Part shown: piece by piece, positions 27,244 through 35,766 of the stretch
How positions within the stretch are numbered: position 1 is the first letter of the stretch
Layout of the letters: the number at the start of each line of letters is the position of its first letter
From: Bradyrhizobium sp. CCGB01
GTDB lineage: Bacteria > Pseudomonadota > Alphaproteobacteria > Rhizobiales > Xanthobacteraceae
Assembly: GCF_024199795.1 (NCBI RefSeq)
Contig: NZ_JANADK010000001.1
Location: forward strand, 4,588,001 to 4,652,000
Reading direction: 5' to 3'
Length of the DNA stretch: 64,000 nucleotides
Position numbers and translations under genes: made by a program
The notes under the pieces: model-generated
Database searches by the model: none
What the model saw: the letters and a program-made list of their open reading frames with translations, nothing else
Told to the model about the DNA's origin: nothing

Positions 27244-27423
27244 ATGCCGACGTGGCTGATCTTCCAGCTTTTCGCGATGGCCTGTATGCCTGCTGCTTAT
27301 GACATGGCGCGCGACCGCGGCCGATCTACAAAGGCCTGGCTTTCAACCGCCTTGATCTTTGGGCCGTTTGCGCTTCTGGCGCTGCTTATTCTAGGCCGTG
27401 TTCGAACGCCAGTACCCCACTGA
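27244..27423 (+). CDS. small membrane protein, 59 aa
   Basis: The ATG at 27244 follows CAGGAGTTGCCC. The product starts MPTWLIFQLFAMACMPAAYD, followed by a charged loop (MARDRGRSTKAW) and a second hydrophobic helix (LSTALIFGPFALLALLILG), giving a two-helix hairpin topology. An upstream in-frame start at 27187 lacks a ribosome-binding site. No function is recognised. It lies in the AT-richer islet between the secretion operon and the Bug-type binding protein. Confidence 0.6.
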   Translation: MPTWLIFQLFAMACMPAAYDMARDRGRSTKAWLSTALIFGPFALLALLILGRVRTPVPH

Positions 27424-27528
27424 GGTGGCCTTTCGAAAGGTACCCGCTGGCGGACTTTGCTTGCCCCGGTCGGCATGTCTCACTCAGACTTAGCGGACGG
27501 CAAGCGCGAGCGCGGCAACCTAGCTCTC

Positions 27529-28041
27529 TCAGGGGCGATCTACCTGCAGCGAATAGGCATCGATTTCTTCGAGACTACAAAGCCGAGTTAGCTTTTTTGC
27601 TTCCTCGGCCCTGCCACAGAGTTCGCGAATGGCTGGTAGCCAGTGCTGATCGACCTCCCACATCGTCCTGAATAGCGCCATCGTGGGTGGCTTCTCATCC
27701 ATTCCGGCGGGACGCATATCTTCATGGTACCAGCGGGCTTGACGTTCGGCTGCCAGTGCGAAGTGAACCCAAAGAGGCAAGTCGATCAGCACAATCTCTG
27801 TCGCCCTAGATACCCGTGTCGGTATCGATCCTTGGCTACCCAGTCCCTCGATGACCCACTTATCACCGGCGATAGCCGCTGCATGCCTAGTCTCATAAAC
27901 ATCTGAGGGAGCGAGCTTCCATCCTTCCTCCCAAAGGAGCTTGTCAACCTCGATGCGAGGCAGTCCTCGCGCGGTCGAGATTTTGTTGGCCAAGGTGGAC
28001 TTGCCGCCGGCCGCATTTCCAATGATGACTATGCGGATCAA
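27529..28041 (-). CDS. P-loop NTPase, adenylate-kinase-like / topology-modulation (FlaR-like) protein
   Basis: The 170-residue product begins MIRIVIIGNAAGGKSTLANK, with the Walker A motif GNAAGGKST at residues 8-16. LPRIEVDKLLWEEGW and KWVIEGLGSQGSIPTR follow, then a region (IVLIDLPLWVHF) typical of small kinases related to adenylate and shikimate kinase. These are often annotated as DNA topology modulation protein or AAA family ATPase. The phosphoryl acceptor is unknown. GC content and codon choice are lower than in the neighbours, consistent with acquisition. Confidence 0.8.
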   Translation of the reverse strand: MIRIVIIGNAAGGKSTLANKISTARGLPRIEVDKLLWEEGWKLAPSDVYETRHAAAIAGDKWVIEGLGSQGSIPTRVSRATEIVLIDLPLWVHFALAAERQARWYHEDMRPAGMDEKPPTMALFRTMWEVDQHWLPAIRELCGRAEEAKKLTRLCSLEEIDAYSLQVDRP

Positions 28042-28084
28042 TGTTAGCCCCTAAAGACTGATGCGCCCTCGTCGCAGGTCGATC

Positions 28085-28190
28085 CTATGACTTCTCGGAA
28101 AGCCCGCAATGGGTCAAAAGCTGACCGTCGGCGGGCAGCGCGGCAGGGTCAGCTATGGGCCAAAAGCGATCGTCAAGGCGTCCGGTGAAT
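28085..28190. repeat. degenerate dispersed repeat of Bradyrhizobium type
   Basis: The segment contains GCAATGGGTCAAAAGCTGAC and CAGCTATGGGCCAAAAGCGA, spaced by a GC-rich block. This pattern of ATGGGYCAAAAGC motifs is one I associate with a noncoding element scattered in Bradyrhizobium genomes. A related, more diverged copy is at about 28,745-28,845. Short open frames across it are not genes. Confidence 0.4.
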
Positions 28191-28269
28191 GATATCTGAT
28201 TTTCCCGCAAGAGTAGCGTCGTGCCTAAGTGCACTGCATCGACTACGAATGCGGGAGGATTGGCGAGCC

Positions 28270-28704
28270 ATGGAACGACCAACAGATAGATTACCAACTG
28301 GGGGCTTTGCCCGGCTCGTCCCTGAGCTAGACGTTTTTGACTTGGGACAGAGCAAGAATTTTTGGTGCGAGATACTCGGCTTCCAGATCGCGTATCAGCG
28401 ACCAGAGAATCGCTTCGTGTACATCGAGCTACAAGGATCCCAGGTCATGCTGAAGCAACAAAATGGCAACTGGGAAACTGGGGCTCTGCAACGACCACTG
28501 GGACGCGGGATCAACTTTCAGATATTCGTCGACTCCGTGGCACCTCTTCTCGATGCACTAAAGCATGCGAAATGGCCTCTCTTCAGAGAGTGTCATGACG
28601 CGTGGTATCGGATCGCAGGAGAGGAGCGCGGCAACAGGCAATTCTTGGTCCAAGACCCTGACGGCTACCTCCTGCGTTTCGCAGAGGATTTGGGCAAGAG
28701 ATAA
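28270..28704 (+). CDS. VOC family protein (bleomycin-resistance / glyoxalase fold)
   Basis: The 144-residue product starts at the ATG at 28270, preceded at some distance by GGGAGG; longer starts at 28189 and 28249 are less likely. The fold is recognisable from PELDVFDLGQSKNFWCEILG (first beta-alpha-beta unit), FVYIELQGSQVMLKQ and the final FLVQDPDGYLLRFAEDLG. In VOC proteins the last motif carries a metal-ligand Glu or Asp. Proteins this close to the bleomycin-resistance subgroup bind drugs or small metabolites rather than always catalysing. The gene is in the AT-richer islet, and its codon use differs from the flanks. Confidence 0.85.
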   Translation: MERPTDRLPTGGFARLVPELDVFDLGQSKNFWCEILGFQIAYQRPENRFVYIELQGSQVMLKQQNGNWETGALQRPLGRGINFQIFVDSVAPLLDALKHAKWPLFRECHDAWYRIAGEERGNRQFLVQDPDGYLLRFAEDLGKR

Positions 28705-28744
28705 CCTCCCCGAACGGTGCTTTCGCAATGCGGTCGCGTCGAGC

Positions 28745-28845
28745 GGCCCCCGTCCGCTTTGAGTCCTGTCCGCTATTGGTCACTTGCCGACGTTGGTCCG
28801 AGCGCCGCTGAACGTCAGTTATGGGCCAGAACCGGAAGCCGCATG
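28745..28845. repeat. second degenerate dispersed repeat copy
   Basis: The segment has CGTCCGCTTTGAGTCCTGTC, CTATTGGTCACTTGCC and TCAGTTATGGGCCAGAACCG. It is related in style and partly inverted relative to the copy at 28.1 kb, so the two bracket the VOC gene. Assignment is by eye only. Confidence 0.35.
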
Positions 28846-28957
28846 GGCCTGTGGCGCCATCACGAGCGTGGTTGCGACACTTTTGCTGACGTCGCTTTCC
28901 CGATGGCTGTGCGGCCGGAGATGCGCTTTTATGGCGCGATAAGAATCCGGAGGGAAC

Positions 28958-29923
28958 ATGCGTCTCATCACGATCGTATCGGCTCTGCTTCTGCCGCTTG
29001 GCGCGGCGGTCGCCCAGGACTATCCGTCGCGACCCATCACCGTGCTGGTGCCGTACGCCGCCGGCGGACCGACGGATACCATCGCCCGCCTGACCGCAGC
29101 GGGCATGGCGAAATCCCTGGGACAGCAGATCATCGTCGAGAACGCGACCGGCGCCGGCGGCACGATCGGCACGACCCGCGCTGCGCGCGCCCAGCCGGAC
29201 GGGTACACGCTGCTGGTCCATCACGTCGGCATTTCGACTGCGGCTACGCTGTATCGCAATTTGAGCTATGACACGAAGACCGCCTTTGCGCCGATCGGGC
29301 TCGTGACCAATGCGCCGATGACCATCATCGCGCGTCCGGATTTTCCGGCCGACACGCTGAAGGAACTGGTCGCCTACGCCCAACAGCAGGGCGACAAGCT
29401 GACTTACGCCAATGCCGGGCTCGGCGCGGCATCGCATCTCTGCGGCATGCTGTTCATGACGGCGATCCAGAAGCAGCTCACCACGGTCCCCTACAAGGGC
29501 AACGGTCCGATCATGAACGATCTGCTTGGCAAGCAGATCGATCTCACCTGCGATCAGGCGACGAACACCACGGGTCCGATCACGGCCAAGCAGGTCAAGG
29601 CCTATGCGATCACCACCAAGGAGCGGCTGAAGAGCCTGCCTGATCTGCCGACCGCCGACGAGGCGGGCCTCAAGGGTTTCGAACTTGGCGTCTGGCACGG
29701 CATCTACGCGCCCAAGGGCACGCCGCCTGCCGTCGTTCAGAAGCTGACGGCGGCGCTCCAGGCCGCGCTCAGGGATCCCGCTTTGATCGCCCGGTTCAAC
29801 GATATCAACACCGAGCCTGTCCCGCAGGACAAGGCGACGCCGGAGGCGCTCGGTGCGATGCTGACGAGCGAGGTCGATCGCTGGGCGCCGATCATCAAGG
29901 CGGCGGGGCAGTATGCGGACTGA
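28958..29923 (+). CDS. tripartite tricarboxylate transporter substrate-binding protein (Bug/TctC family)
   Basis: The 321-residue product has a signal peptide (LITIVSALLLPLGAAVA, cleavage before QDYPSRP). YPSRPITVLVPYAAGGPTDT is the canonical start of mature Bug proteins, and IVENATGAGGTIGTTRAARA matches the ligand-gripping loop region. The start follows CCGGAGGGAAC. No tctA/tctB membrane genes are nearby, so it is an orphan, as are most Bug proteins in this lineage. It may serve a distant transporter or act as a sensor input. The ligand is unknown. Confidence 0.93.
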   Translation: MRLITIVSALLLPLGAAVAQDYPSRPITVLVPYAAGGPTDTIARLTAAGMAKSLGQQIIVENATGAGGTIGTTRAARAQPDGYTLLVHHVGISTAATLYRNLSYDTKTAFAPIGLVTNAPMTIIARPDFPADTLKELVAYAQQQGDKLTYANAGLGAASHLCGMLFMTAIQKQLTTVPYKGNGPIMNDLLGKQIDLTCDQATNTTGPITAKQVKAYAITTKERLKSLPDLPTADEAGLKGFELGVWHGIYAPKGTPPAVVQKLTAALQAALRDPALIARFNDINTEPVPQDKATPEALGAMLTSEVDRWAPIIKAAGQYAD

Positions 29924-29966
29924 GCCGGTCGGTCGGTAAAGAGCAAGCAGTTCAGCGACTTACTAT

Positions 29967-29984
29967 CGGGTAATTTATTACCCG
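29967..29984. terminator. perfect AT-loop palindrome after the Bug gene
   Basis: CGGGTAA (29967-29973), loop TTTA, TTACCCG (29978-29984). It lies between two convergent genes (Bug ending 29923, ABC-F ending 30019) and could act as a bidirectional terminator, though no long T-run follows. Confidence 0.4.
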
Positions 29985-30018
29985 TACTGTGCATGGGGTT
30001 GTTTTCAAGGTTTTGAAT

Positions 30019-31881
30019 CTAGCCCGCCGCCTCGTCGAACTGCGTGCTCGCCTCGAGCCACTGCTCCTCCGCGCGCGCCAGCGCATCTGCTGCATTGGCG
30101 CGCGCCTTTGACAGTTGCGCGGCCTGCTTGGGATCGCGGGTGAAGATGTCGGGCAGGGCGAGGGCCGTGTCGATCTTGGCGATGATGTCGCTGACGCGGG
30201 CGATCTCGGTTTCGGCTTCCGCGATCCGCTTCTTCAGCGAGCCGCGATTGTCTGACTTCGGGCGCGGCGGTTTTTCACTGGCGCCGTTGCGCTCGCGCGG
30301 GGCGGGTTCGGCGTTGCGCGTCGACAGCACCAGGCGGCGGTACTCGTCGAGGTCGCCGTCGTAATTGGTGACGGTGCGGTCGGCGACGATCCAGAGCCGG
30401 TCGGCGCACGCTTCGATCAGATAGCGATCGTGCGAGACCATGATGACGGCGCCGGGGAATTCGTTGATGGCTTCGGCCAGCGCGGCGCGGCTGTCGATGT
30501 CGAGATGGTTGGTCGGCTCGTCCAGGATGATCATGTTGGGGCCGAAGAAGGTCGCAAGGCCCAAGAGGAGGCGTGCCTTCTCGCCGCCCGACAGTTTGCC
30601 GGCCTTGGTGTCGGCCGCCTTGCCGGAGAAGCCGATCGCGCCGGCGCGGGCCCGCACTTTGGCTTCGGGTGCATCGCCCATCAGCTTGCGGACGTGGTCG
30701 TAGGCGGAGGCGTCCTCGTTGAGCTCGTCGAGCTGATGCTGCGCGAAATAGGCGATCGACAGCTTGTCAGCGCGCGTCACCCTGCCGGAGAACGGCGCGA
30801 GCCGGCCGGCGAGCAGCTTGACCAGCGTCGACTTGCCGTTGCCGTTGGCACCGAGCAGCGCGATGCGGTCGTCATTGTCGATGCGCAAGGTGACGCGGCC
30901 GAGCACGGGCGCCGCCGGATCGTAGCCGACCGCGGCGTTGTCGACGGCGATGATCGGCGGCGACAGGATCTTCTCCGGCGCGGGAAAGCTGATCTCGCGC
31001 ACGTCCTCGGTAACCAGCGCCGTGATCGGCTTGAGCCGCTCCAGCATCTTGACGCGAGACTGAGCCTGCCGGGCCTTGGAGGCCTTGGCCTTGAAGCGGT
31101 CGACGAAGGCTTGCAGCCGCGCGCGTTCGGCTTCCTGGCGCTTGACCTGCTTGGCGTCGAGCAGCTCGCGCGCGGCACGCTGCTCCTCGAAGGAGGAGTA
31201 GGTGCCCTTGTAGAGCGTGAGCTTGCCGCGCTCCAGATGCAGGATCTGGTCGACCGAGCTTTCCAGGAGATCGCGGTCATGGCTGATCACGATCACCGTG
31301 CGCGGATAATGGGCAAGGTGATCCTCGAGCCACAGCGTGCCTTCGAGGTCGAGATAGTTGGTGGGCTCGTCGAGCAGCAGCAGGTCAGGGGCAGCGAATA
31401 GCGTCGCGGCGAGCGCGACGCGCATGCGCCAGCCGCCGGAAAATTCGGCGCAAGGGCGAAGCTGGTCGGCGGCGGAGAAGCCAAGGCCGGAGAGGATTGC
31501 GGCGGCACGGCTCGGCGCCGAATGCGCGTCGATGTCGACGAGCCGGGTCTGGATCTCGGCGATGCGGTGCGGATCGGTCGCGCTCTCGGCCTCGGCGAGC
31601 AGCGCGTCACGTTCGAGATCGGCCTTGAGCACGACCGAGATCAGGCTTTCGGGCCCGTTCGGGGCTTCCTGTGCGAGGCTGCCGACGCGCCAGCGTGGCG
31701 GCAGGGTGACCGTGCCATGCTCGGCCGCCAGCTCGCCGCGGATCACCTTGAACAGGGTCGACTTGCCGGTGCCGTTGCGCCCGACCATGCCGACGCGCGA
31801 TCCGGGCGTGATCTGCACGGAACTCTGGTCAATCAGAAGGCGTCCGGCGAGGCGGATGGAGAGGTCGGTGATGGACAGCAT
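30019..31881 (-). CDS. ABC-F family ATP-binding protein
   Basis: The 620-residue soluble protein has two ABC cassettes and no membrane domain. Cassette 1 has Walker A GRNGTGKST, signature FSGGWRMRVALA and Walker B LLLLDEPTNYLD. Cassette 2 has GANGNGKST, LSGGEKARLLLG and IILDEPTNHLD. Between them lies the charged linker typical of ABC-F translation factors, and a C-terminal coiled coil (about 535-620) is present as in Uup and YheS. Such proteins act on the ribosome; the subfamily (Uup versus YheS-like) is not settled here. It is not a transporter despite the cassettes. Confidence 0.92.
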   Translation of the reverse strand: MLSITDLSIRLAGRLLIDQSSVQITPGSRVGMVGRNGTGKSTLFKVIRGELAAEHGTVTLPPRWRVGSLAQEAPNGPESLISVVLKADLERDALLAEAESATDPHRIAEIQTRLVDIDAHSAPSRAAAILSGLGFSAADQLRPCAEFSGGWRMRVALAATLFAAPDLLLLDEPTNYLDLEGTLWLEDHLAHYPRTVIVISHDRDLLESSVDQILHLERGKLTLYKGTYSSFEEQRAARELLDAKQVKRQEAERARLQAFVDRFKAKASKARQAQSRVKMLERLKPITALVTEDVREISFPAPEKILSPPIIAVDNAAVGYDPAAPVLGRVTLRIDNDDRIALLGANGNGKSTLVKLLAGRLAPFSGRVTRADKLSIAYFAQHQLDELNEDASAYDHVRKLMGDAPEAKVRARAGAIGFSGKAADTKAGKLSGGEKARLLLGLATFFGPNMIILDEPTNHLDIDSRAALAEAINEFPGAVIMVSHDRYLIEACADRLWIVADRTVTNYDGDLDEYRRLVLSTRNAEPAPRERNGASEKPPRPKSDNRGSLKKRIAEAETEIARVSDIIAKIDTALALPDIFTRDPKQAAQLSKARANAADALARAEEQWLEASTQFDEAAG

Positions 31882-31938
31882 GCGGCCTTGTCACCGCAAG
31901 GCGCGTCGAACGCAACCCGTTTTTCCGTGAGCCTCAAG

Positions 31939-32112
31939 TCAGTGCGAATCGCGATCGCGCTTCTTCAACTCGTCGAGGAGCTGTTCGAGGTGCGTCGGCA
32001 GCCGGGGTTCGGGGCGCAGGCTCTGCTGAAGCCGTTCGCCCACGGCATCGCAAATCGAACGACTGGTGCGCCGGTCGATCTGGTCGCTGTCAGTGGCAAA
32101 AAAGCCGGCCAT
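31939..32112 (-). CDS. small hypothetical protein, 57 aa, possibly NepR-like
   Basis: From the ATG at 32112 the product begins MAGFFATDSDQIDRRTSRSI and ends in a helical tail with GERLQQSLRPEPRLPTHLEQ and LLDELKKRD. The pattern of an amphipathic helix, a Glu-Pro-x-x-x-Pro turn and a second helix resembles the NepR anti-sigma-factor domain of the general stress response, but it is short and neither PhyR nor EcfG genes are adjacent. The resemblance is weak evidence. An earlier in-frame start at 32181 is possible. It lies just upstream of the ABC-F gene. Confidence 0.6.
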   Translation of the reverse strand: MAGFFATDSDQIDRRTSRSICDAVGERLQQSLRPEPRLPTHLEQLLDELKKRDRDSH

Positions 32113-32244
32113 CGCGGGGTTCCGTGTTCTCAAAGTAACGACACGGTACCAAGTCCTTGGCCTCCCAAATGGTTTCGCCACTCGCGGAGATTGCCCGGCC
32201 TTCTAGTAAAAATTGTATGAAGCCGTCGTATCGGCTGAAATACA

Positions 32245-32274
32245 AAGCCCCGGCGCAGGGGAGCGCCGGGGCTT
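32245..32274 (-). terminator. strong intrinsic terminator of the Gly/His-rich protein gene
   Basis: A perfect 12-bp stem, AAGCCCCGGCGC (32245-32256) and GCGCCGGGGCTT (32263-32274), has a 6-nt loop. On the minus strand it is followed by TGTATTTC. It lies about 54 bp past the stop of the minus-strand gene at 32328. Confidence 0.8.
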
Positions 32275-32327
32275 CGCTTGGAAGGTACCTGGGGGGCCTA
32301 GGTACCCATGGAAAGGTGCTGTCGGGC

Positions 32328-32585
32328 TCAGTAGCAGCGGTTGATCATCCGCCAGCGGGGTCCCCAGGGGGTCGGGACCAGCCGGCGCACATAGCAGCCG
32401 CCATAACCGTAGGAGACGACGGGACCGCGGGCGTAAAAACGCGGGCCACCCCAGCCGTGATGGCCCCAGCCGCCACCGCCGCCATGCCAGCCGCCGCCAT
32501 GCCAGTGGGCGGAGGCCGAGGTCGGTGCCAGCGCGGCACCCAGCGCAACCGCGGCGACAGCGGCAAGCGAAAGTTTCCTCAACAT
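32328..32585 (-). CDS. small secreted Gly/His/Trp-rich protein
   Basis: The 85-residue product has a clean signal peptide (LSLAAVAAVALGAALAPTSASA) and an AGGAGATCACC ribosome-binding site. The mature chain starts HWHGGGWHGGGGGWGHHGWG, which could bind metal through its histidines. It ends with a compact segment, GGCYVRRLVPTPWGPRWRMI, carrying two cysteines in all. Proteins of this kind are frequent in Bradyrhizobium and Rhodopseudomonas; the function is unknown. A strong terminator follows it. Confidence 0.82.
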   Translation of the reverse strand: MLRKLSLAAVAAVALGAALAPTSASAHWHGGGWHGGGGGWGHHGWGGPRFYARGPVVSYGYGGCYVRRLVPTPWGPRWRMINRCY

Positions 32586-32898
32586 GGTGATCTCCTAAAG
32601 ACTGCCGGCGCGGGGCTATCGCGTCGATGGAAAGGCCGCCGAAACGGTCCGCCTGATGGTCGGGCTTTCGGTTTCGATAGGCCCGACCTTATGCCGGCGA
32701 AGCTGAACCGAACCCTCACGGGGGTTTCAGATTGGGTTCATCTGGATGAAATTGTTGTCATCCATGCTGGAATCCCGGGGGCGGCCCCTGCGGCGAAGCG
32801 CCTGTGAGGCCGCTTTTGCGGTCGCTTGCCGTCCGGCGATGGCGCCGATATAAGCCCCGCAACTCCGAACCACTGCTTTTCTTCCCAAGGACAAGATT
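32586..32898. promoter_or_regulatory. divergent intergenic region before ndk
   Basis: About 310 bp holds the leftward promoter of the Gly/His-rich gene and the rightward promoter of ndk. A short hairpin-like AACCCTCACGGGGGTT occurs at about 32,710. No coding frame here is convincing and no known operator was recognised. Confidence 0.35.
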
Positions 32899-33321
<423 letters not shown>

Positions 33322-33365
33322 TCCATCAGCCGCTAAGTTAAATCGACGGGGCGAAAGGACGTATT

Positions 33366-34226
33366 GTGAGCTGGCTCTGGCAGATCTTCGATCCCGCTAC
33401 GATCGGGGCATTCTTCACCCAGTTCCGCAACGAGATGGCCGAACCGACCTTCTGGATTGCGGTCGGCAAGATCATCTGGATCAACATCCTGCTCTCCGGC
33501 GACAACGCGCTGGTGATCGCGCTCGCCTGCCGCGGCCTCAAGCCGCGGCACCGGCTGTGGGGCATGATCTTCGGCGCCGGCGCCGCCGTGATGCTGCGGA
33601 TCATCTTCACCGGCATCGTCGCGAGCCTGATGGAGCTGCCGTATCTCAAGCTCGTCGGCGGTCTCGCGCTGATCGTGATCGCGGCCAAGCTCCTGGTGCC
33701 GGAGAATGAGGACGAGGAGGGCGTCGAGTCCGCCTCGCATCTCTGGCAGGCGATTCAGATCGTCGTCGTCGCCGATATCGTCATGAGCCTCGACAACGTC
33801 ATTGCGGTTGCCGCCGCCGCCAATGGCAGCGTTCCGCTGCTGATCCTCGGTCTCGCCATCAGTGTTCCCTTGATCGTCGCCGGTGCGGCGCTGATCATGG
33901 CGCTGCTCGCAAAGCTGCCGGTCCTGGTATGGGCCGGTGCGGCGTTGCTCGGCTGGATCTCGGGCGAGGTGATCGCGACCGATCCCGGCATCGCGCCGAG
34001 GCTGCACACGCTGTTCGACGGTCCGCTCGGCGCCTCGCTGGACAACATGCTCGGCGCATTCCGCATTCCGCCGCAATTCACCCATGGCGGCGGAGGCGGT
34101 GAATATCTCTGCGCAGTGCTCGGCGTCATCGTCGTGCTGGTCGTCGGTTCCATCTGGCGCCGGCGCAGCCTGAGTGCGGCCGCGCTGGAGTCCTCCGAGC
34201 GTCACGCCAAGGCCTCGGCGGAATAA
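33366..34226 (+). CDS. TerC-family (YjbE-type) integral membrane protein
   Basis: The GTG start at 33366 gives 286 residues with seven or so hydrophobic segments. Family motifs include IWINILLSGDNALVIALACR near the first helix and ADIVMSLDNVIAVAAAANG in the middle; their Asp-Asn pairs are the probable metal-binding residues conserved in TerC/Alx/YkoY proteins. These act in metal (manganese or calcium) homeostasis or export. A hydrophilic Gly-rich loop (THGGGGGEYLC) precedes the last helix. It is 44 bp from ndk and converges on ppx. Confidence 0.9.
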   Translation: MSWLWQIFDPATIGAFFTQFRNEMAEPTFWIAVGKIIWINILLSGDNALVIALACRGLKPRHRLWGMIFGAGAAVMLRIIFTGIVASLMELPYLKLVGGLALIVIAAKLLVPENEDEEGVESASHLWQAIQIVVVADIVMSLDNVIAVAAAANGSVPLLILGLAISVPLIVAGAALIMALLAKLPVLVWAGAALLGWISGEVIATDPGIAPRLHTLFDGPLGASLDNMLGAFRIPPQFTHGGGGGEYLCAVLGVIVVLVVGSIWRRRSLSAAALESSERHAKASAE

Positions 34227-34248
34227 ACGGCTTCGATCGAATAAGTTT

Positions 34249-35751
34249 CTAGCGCCGGACGATCGAGCCGGCCCGTCCAATCAGGCGGGCGAGGGCGCGG
34301 AAGCGGCTGCCGACGCGGTCGGCGACGAGGTCCCCGAGCCGGTGCTCGAACACCAGCATCAGATTGCGGCCCTGGCTGCGGAAATGCGTCGCCGGCAGCA
34401 CGCCCGGGCGTGCCGCCGAGATCAGATGGGCCACGCGGAACGCCGCGCCCAGTAGGCGGGCACGCTCGAGCTGGGCCGGTGTCAGCAGCTCCTGCATGGT
34501 CACCGGCGGCTGGTTCTCCTCGCTCAGGCCGGCATAGCGGTAGAACACGGACAGGCCGACGAAGGCGCGCTCGGTGTGGGTGATCGCGCCGAAATTGCCG
34601 TTGACGACGAGGCTCAGCGTCTGCTCGCCGCGATGGTCGGGATGCACGCGCCAGCCGATGTCGGAGAGCAGGCACGCGGTGTGGCGCAAGCGGCGGTCTT
34701 CCTCGGTCTCGCGCAGCTTCACCACGCGAACGAGGCGGTCGGTCCATGCGATCAGCTCGCGGGCGTGCTTTGCCGAACGCGACAGCAGCTGATTGAGCTC
34801 TTCCGCGGCACAGATCAGCCCGTCCTTGTTGCGCTCGGACTCCGGCAGCTTCTCATGCAGCAGGCCCTCGCGCACGCCGAAGGTCGAGAACACGATGGAT
34901 TTGGGTTTCGCCACCCGAATGATGTGCTCGAGCACGAGCGCCGCATAGGTCAGGAGCGGGCGCCTTGCATCCGCGACGATCTCGATGTCGGCCAGCATGC
35001 CTGCGGCTGCGAGCCGCCGTAACCTGCGGGAAAAGTCGAGCGCTTCGGCCGCGGAGATGGAGTAGCCGTGCATCACCTGCAGCGAGTAGCCGCTCTGGAT
35101 GATGTGGATGCGCGCGAGCGCGCGCCAGGTGCCGCCGACGGCGTAGAAGGTGCGGCCGCGACCGGCGGCGAGCTGCGGCACCTCGTCGAGCTCCTCGCGT
35201 ACGATGCGGTCGGCGCGCTTGAGCGATTTGTGCGCGAGATCCTGGAGCGCGAGGCCGCCGAGCGGCAGCGTCACGCCGCTGCGCACGCTGTTCTTGCGCA
35301 CGTCGATCAGTTCGAGCGAGCCGCCGCCGAGATCGCCGACGATACCATCGGGATGATGGATGCCGGAGATCACGCCAAGCGCCGACAGCCGCGCCTCGCG
35401 CGGGCCCGACAGGATCTCGATCTTAACGGCGCAGATGCGCTCGGCTTTCGCGATGAAGTCGGGGCCGTTGGAGGCGTCGCGGCAGGCTGCGGTGGCGATC
35501 GCGAAGACGCGTCCGACCTGCATCACGCGGCACAGCGCCCGGAAACGCTTGAGCGAGGTCAGGGCCTTGTCGACGGCGTCGGGCGCAAGCAGGCCCGTGC
35601 TCTGCACCTCGCGCCCGAGGCCGCACAGCGTCTTCTCGTTGAAGATCGGAATGAGGCTCCGCGTCAGTCCCTCGTAGACGACGAGACGGACCGAGTTGGA
35701 ACCGATGTCGATGACCGCGACGCTCGAGCCGCGCTTGCGCGGCCGCTTCAC
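34249..35751 (-). CDS. ppx: exopolyphosphatase (Ppx/GppA family)
   Basis: The 500-residue product has the ASKHA-type phosphate-1 motif VAVIDIGSNSVRLVVYEG near the N-terminus and GDLGGGSLELIDV as the second nucleotide/phosphate loop. An HD-like C-terminal domain (about 320-480, with RRLRHTACLLSDIGWRVHPD) follows. It degrades polyphosphate or hydrolyses pppGpp; the linkage to ppk favours polyphosphate. It starts 15 bp downstream of the ppk stop and is surely cotranscribed. Length agrees with alphaproteobacterial Ppx. Confidence 0.94.
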   Translation of the reverse strand: MKRPRKRGSSVAVIDIGSNSVRLVVYEGLTRSLIPIFNEKTLCGLGREVQSTGLLAPDAVDKALTSLKRFRALCRVMQVGRVFAIATAACRDASNGPDFIAKAERICAVKIEILSGPREARLSALGVISGIHHPDGIVGDLGGGSLELIDVRKNSVRSGVTLPLGGLALQDLAHKSLKRADRIVREELDEVPQLAAGRGRTFYAVGGTWRALARIHIIQSGYSLQVMHGYSISAAEALDFSRRLRRLAAAGMLADIEIVADARRPLLTYAALVLEHIIRVAKPKSIVFSTFGVREGLLHEKLPESERNKDGLICAAEELNQLLSRSAKHARELIAWTDRLVRVVKLRETEEDRRLRHTACLLSDIGWRVHPDHRGEQTLSLVVNGNFGAITHTERAFVGLSVFYRYAGLSEENQPPVTMQELLTPAQLERARLLGAAFRVAHLISAARPGVLPATHFRSQGRNLMLVFEHRLGDLVADRVGSRFRALARLIGRAGSIVRR

Positions 35752-35766
35752 GTCGGGAATCCCGGA

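Noticed and set aside
28085-28355. Short minus-strand frames at 28085-28297 and 28173-28355
   Set aside because: They run through a dispersed noncoding repeat and the 5' end of the VOC gene; no ribosome-binding site.
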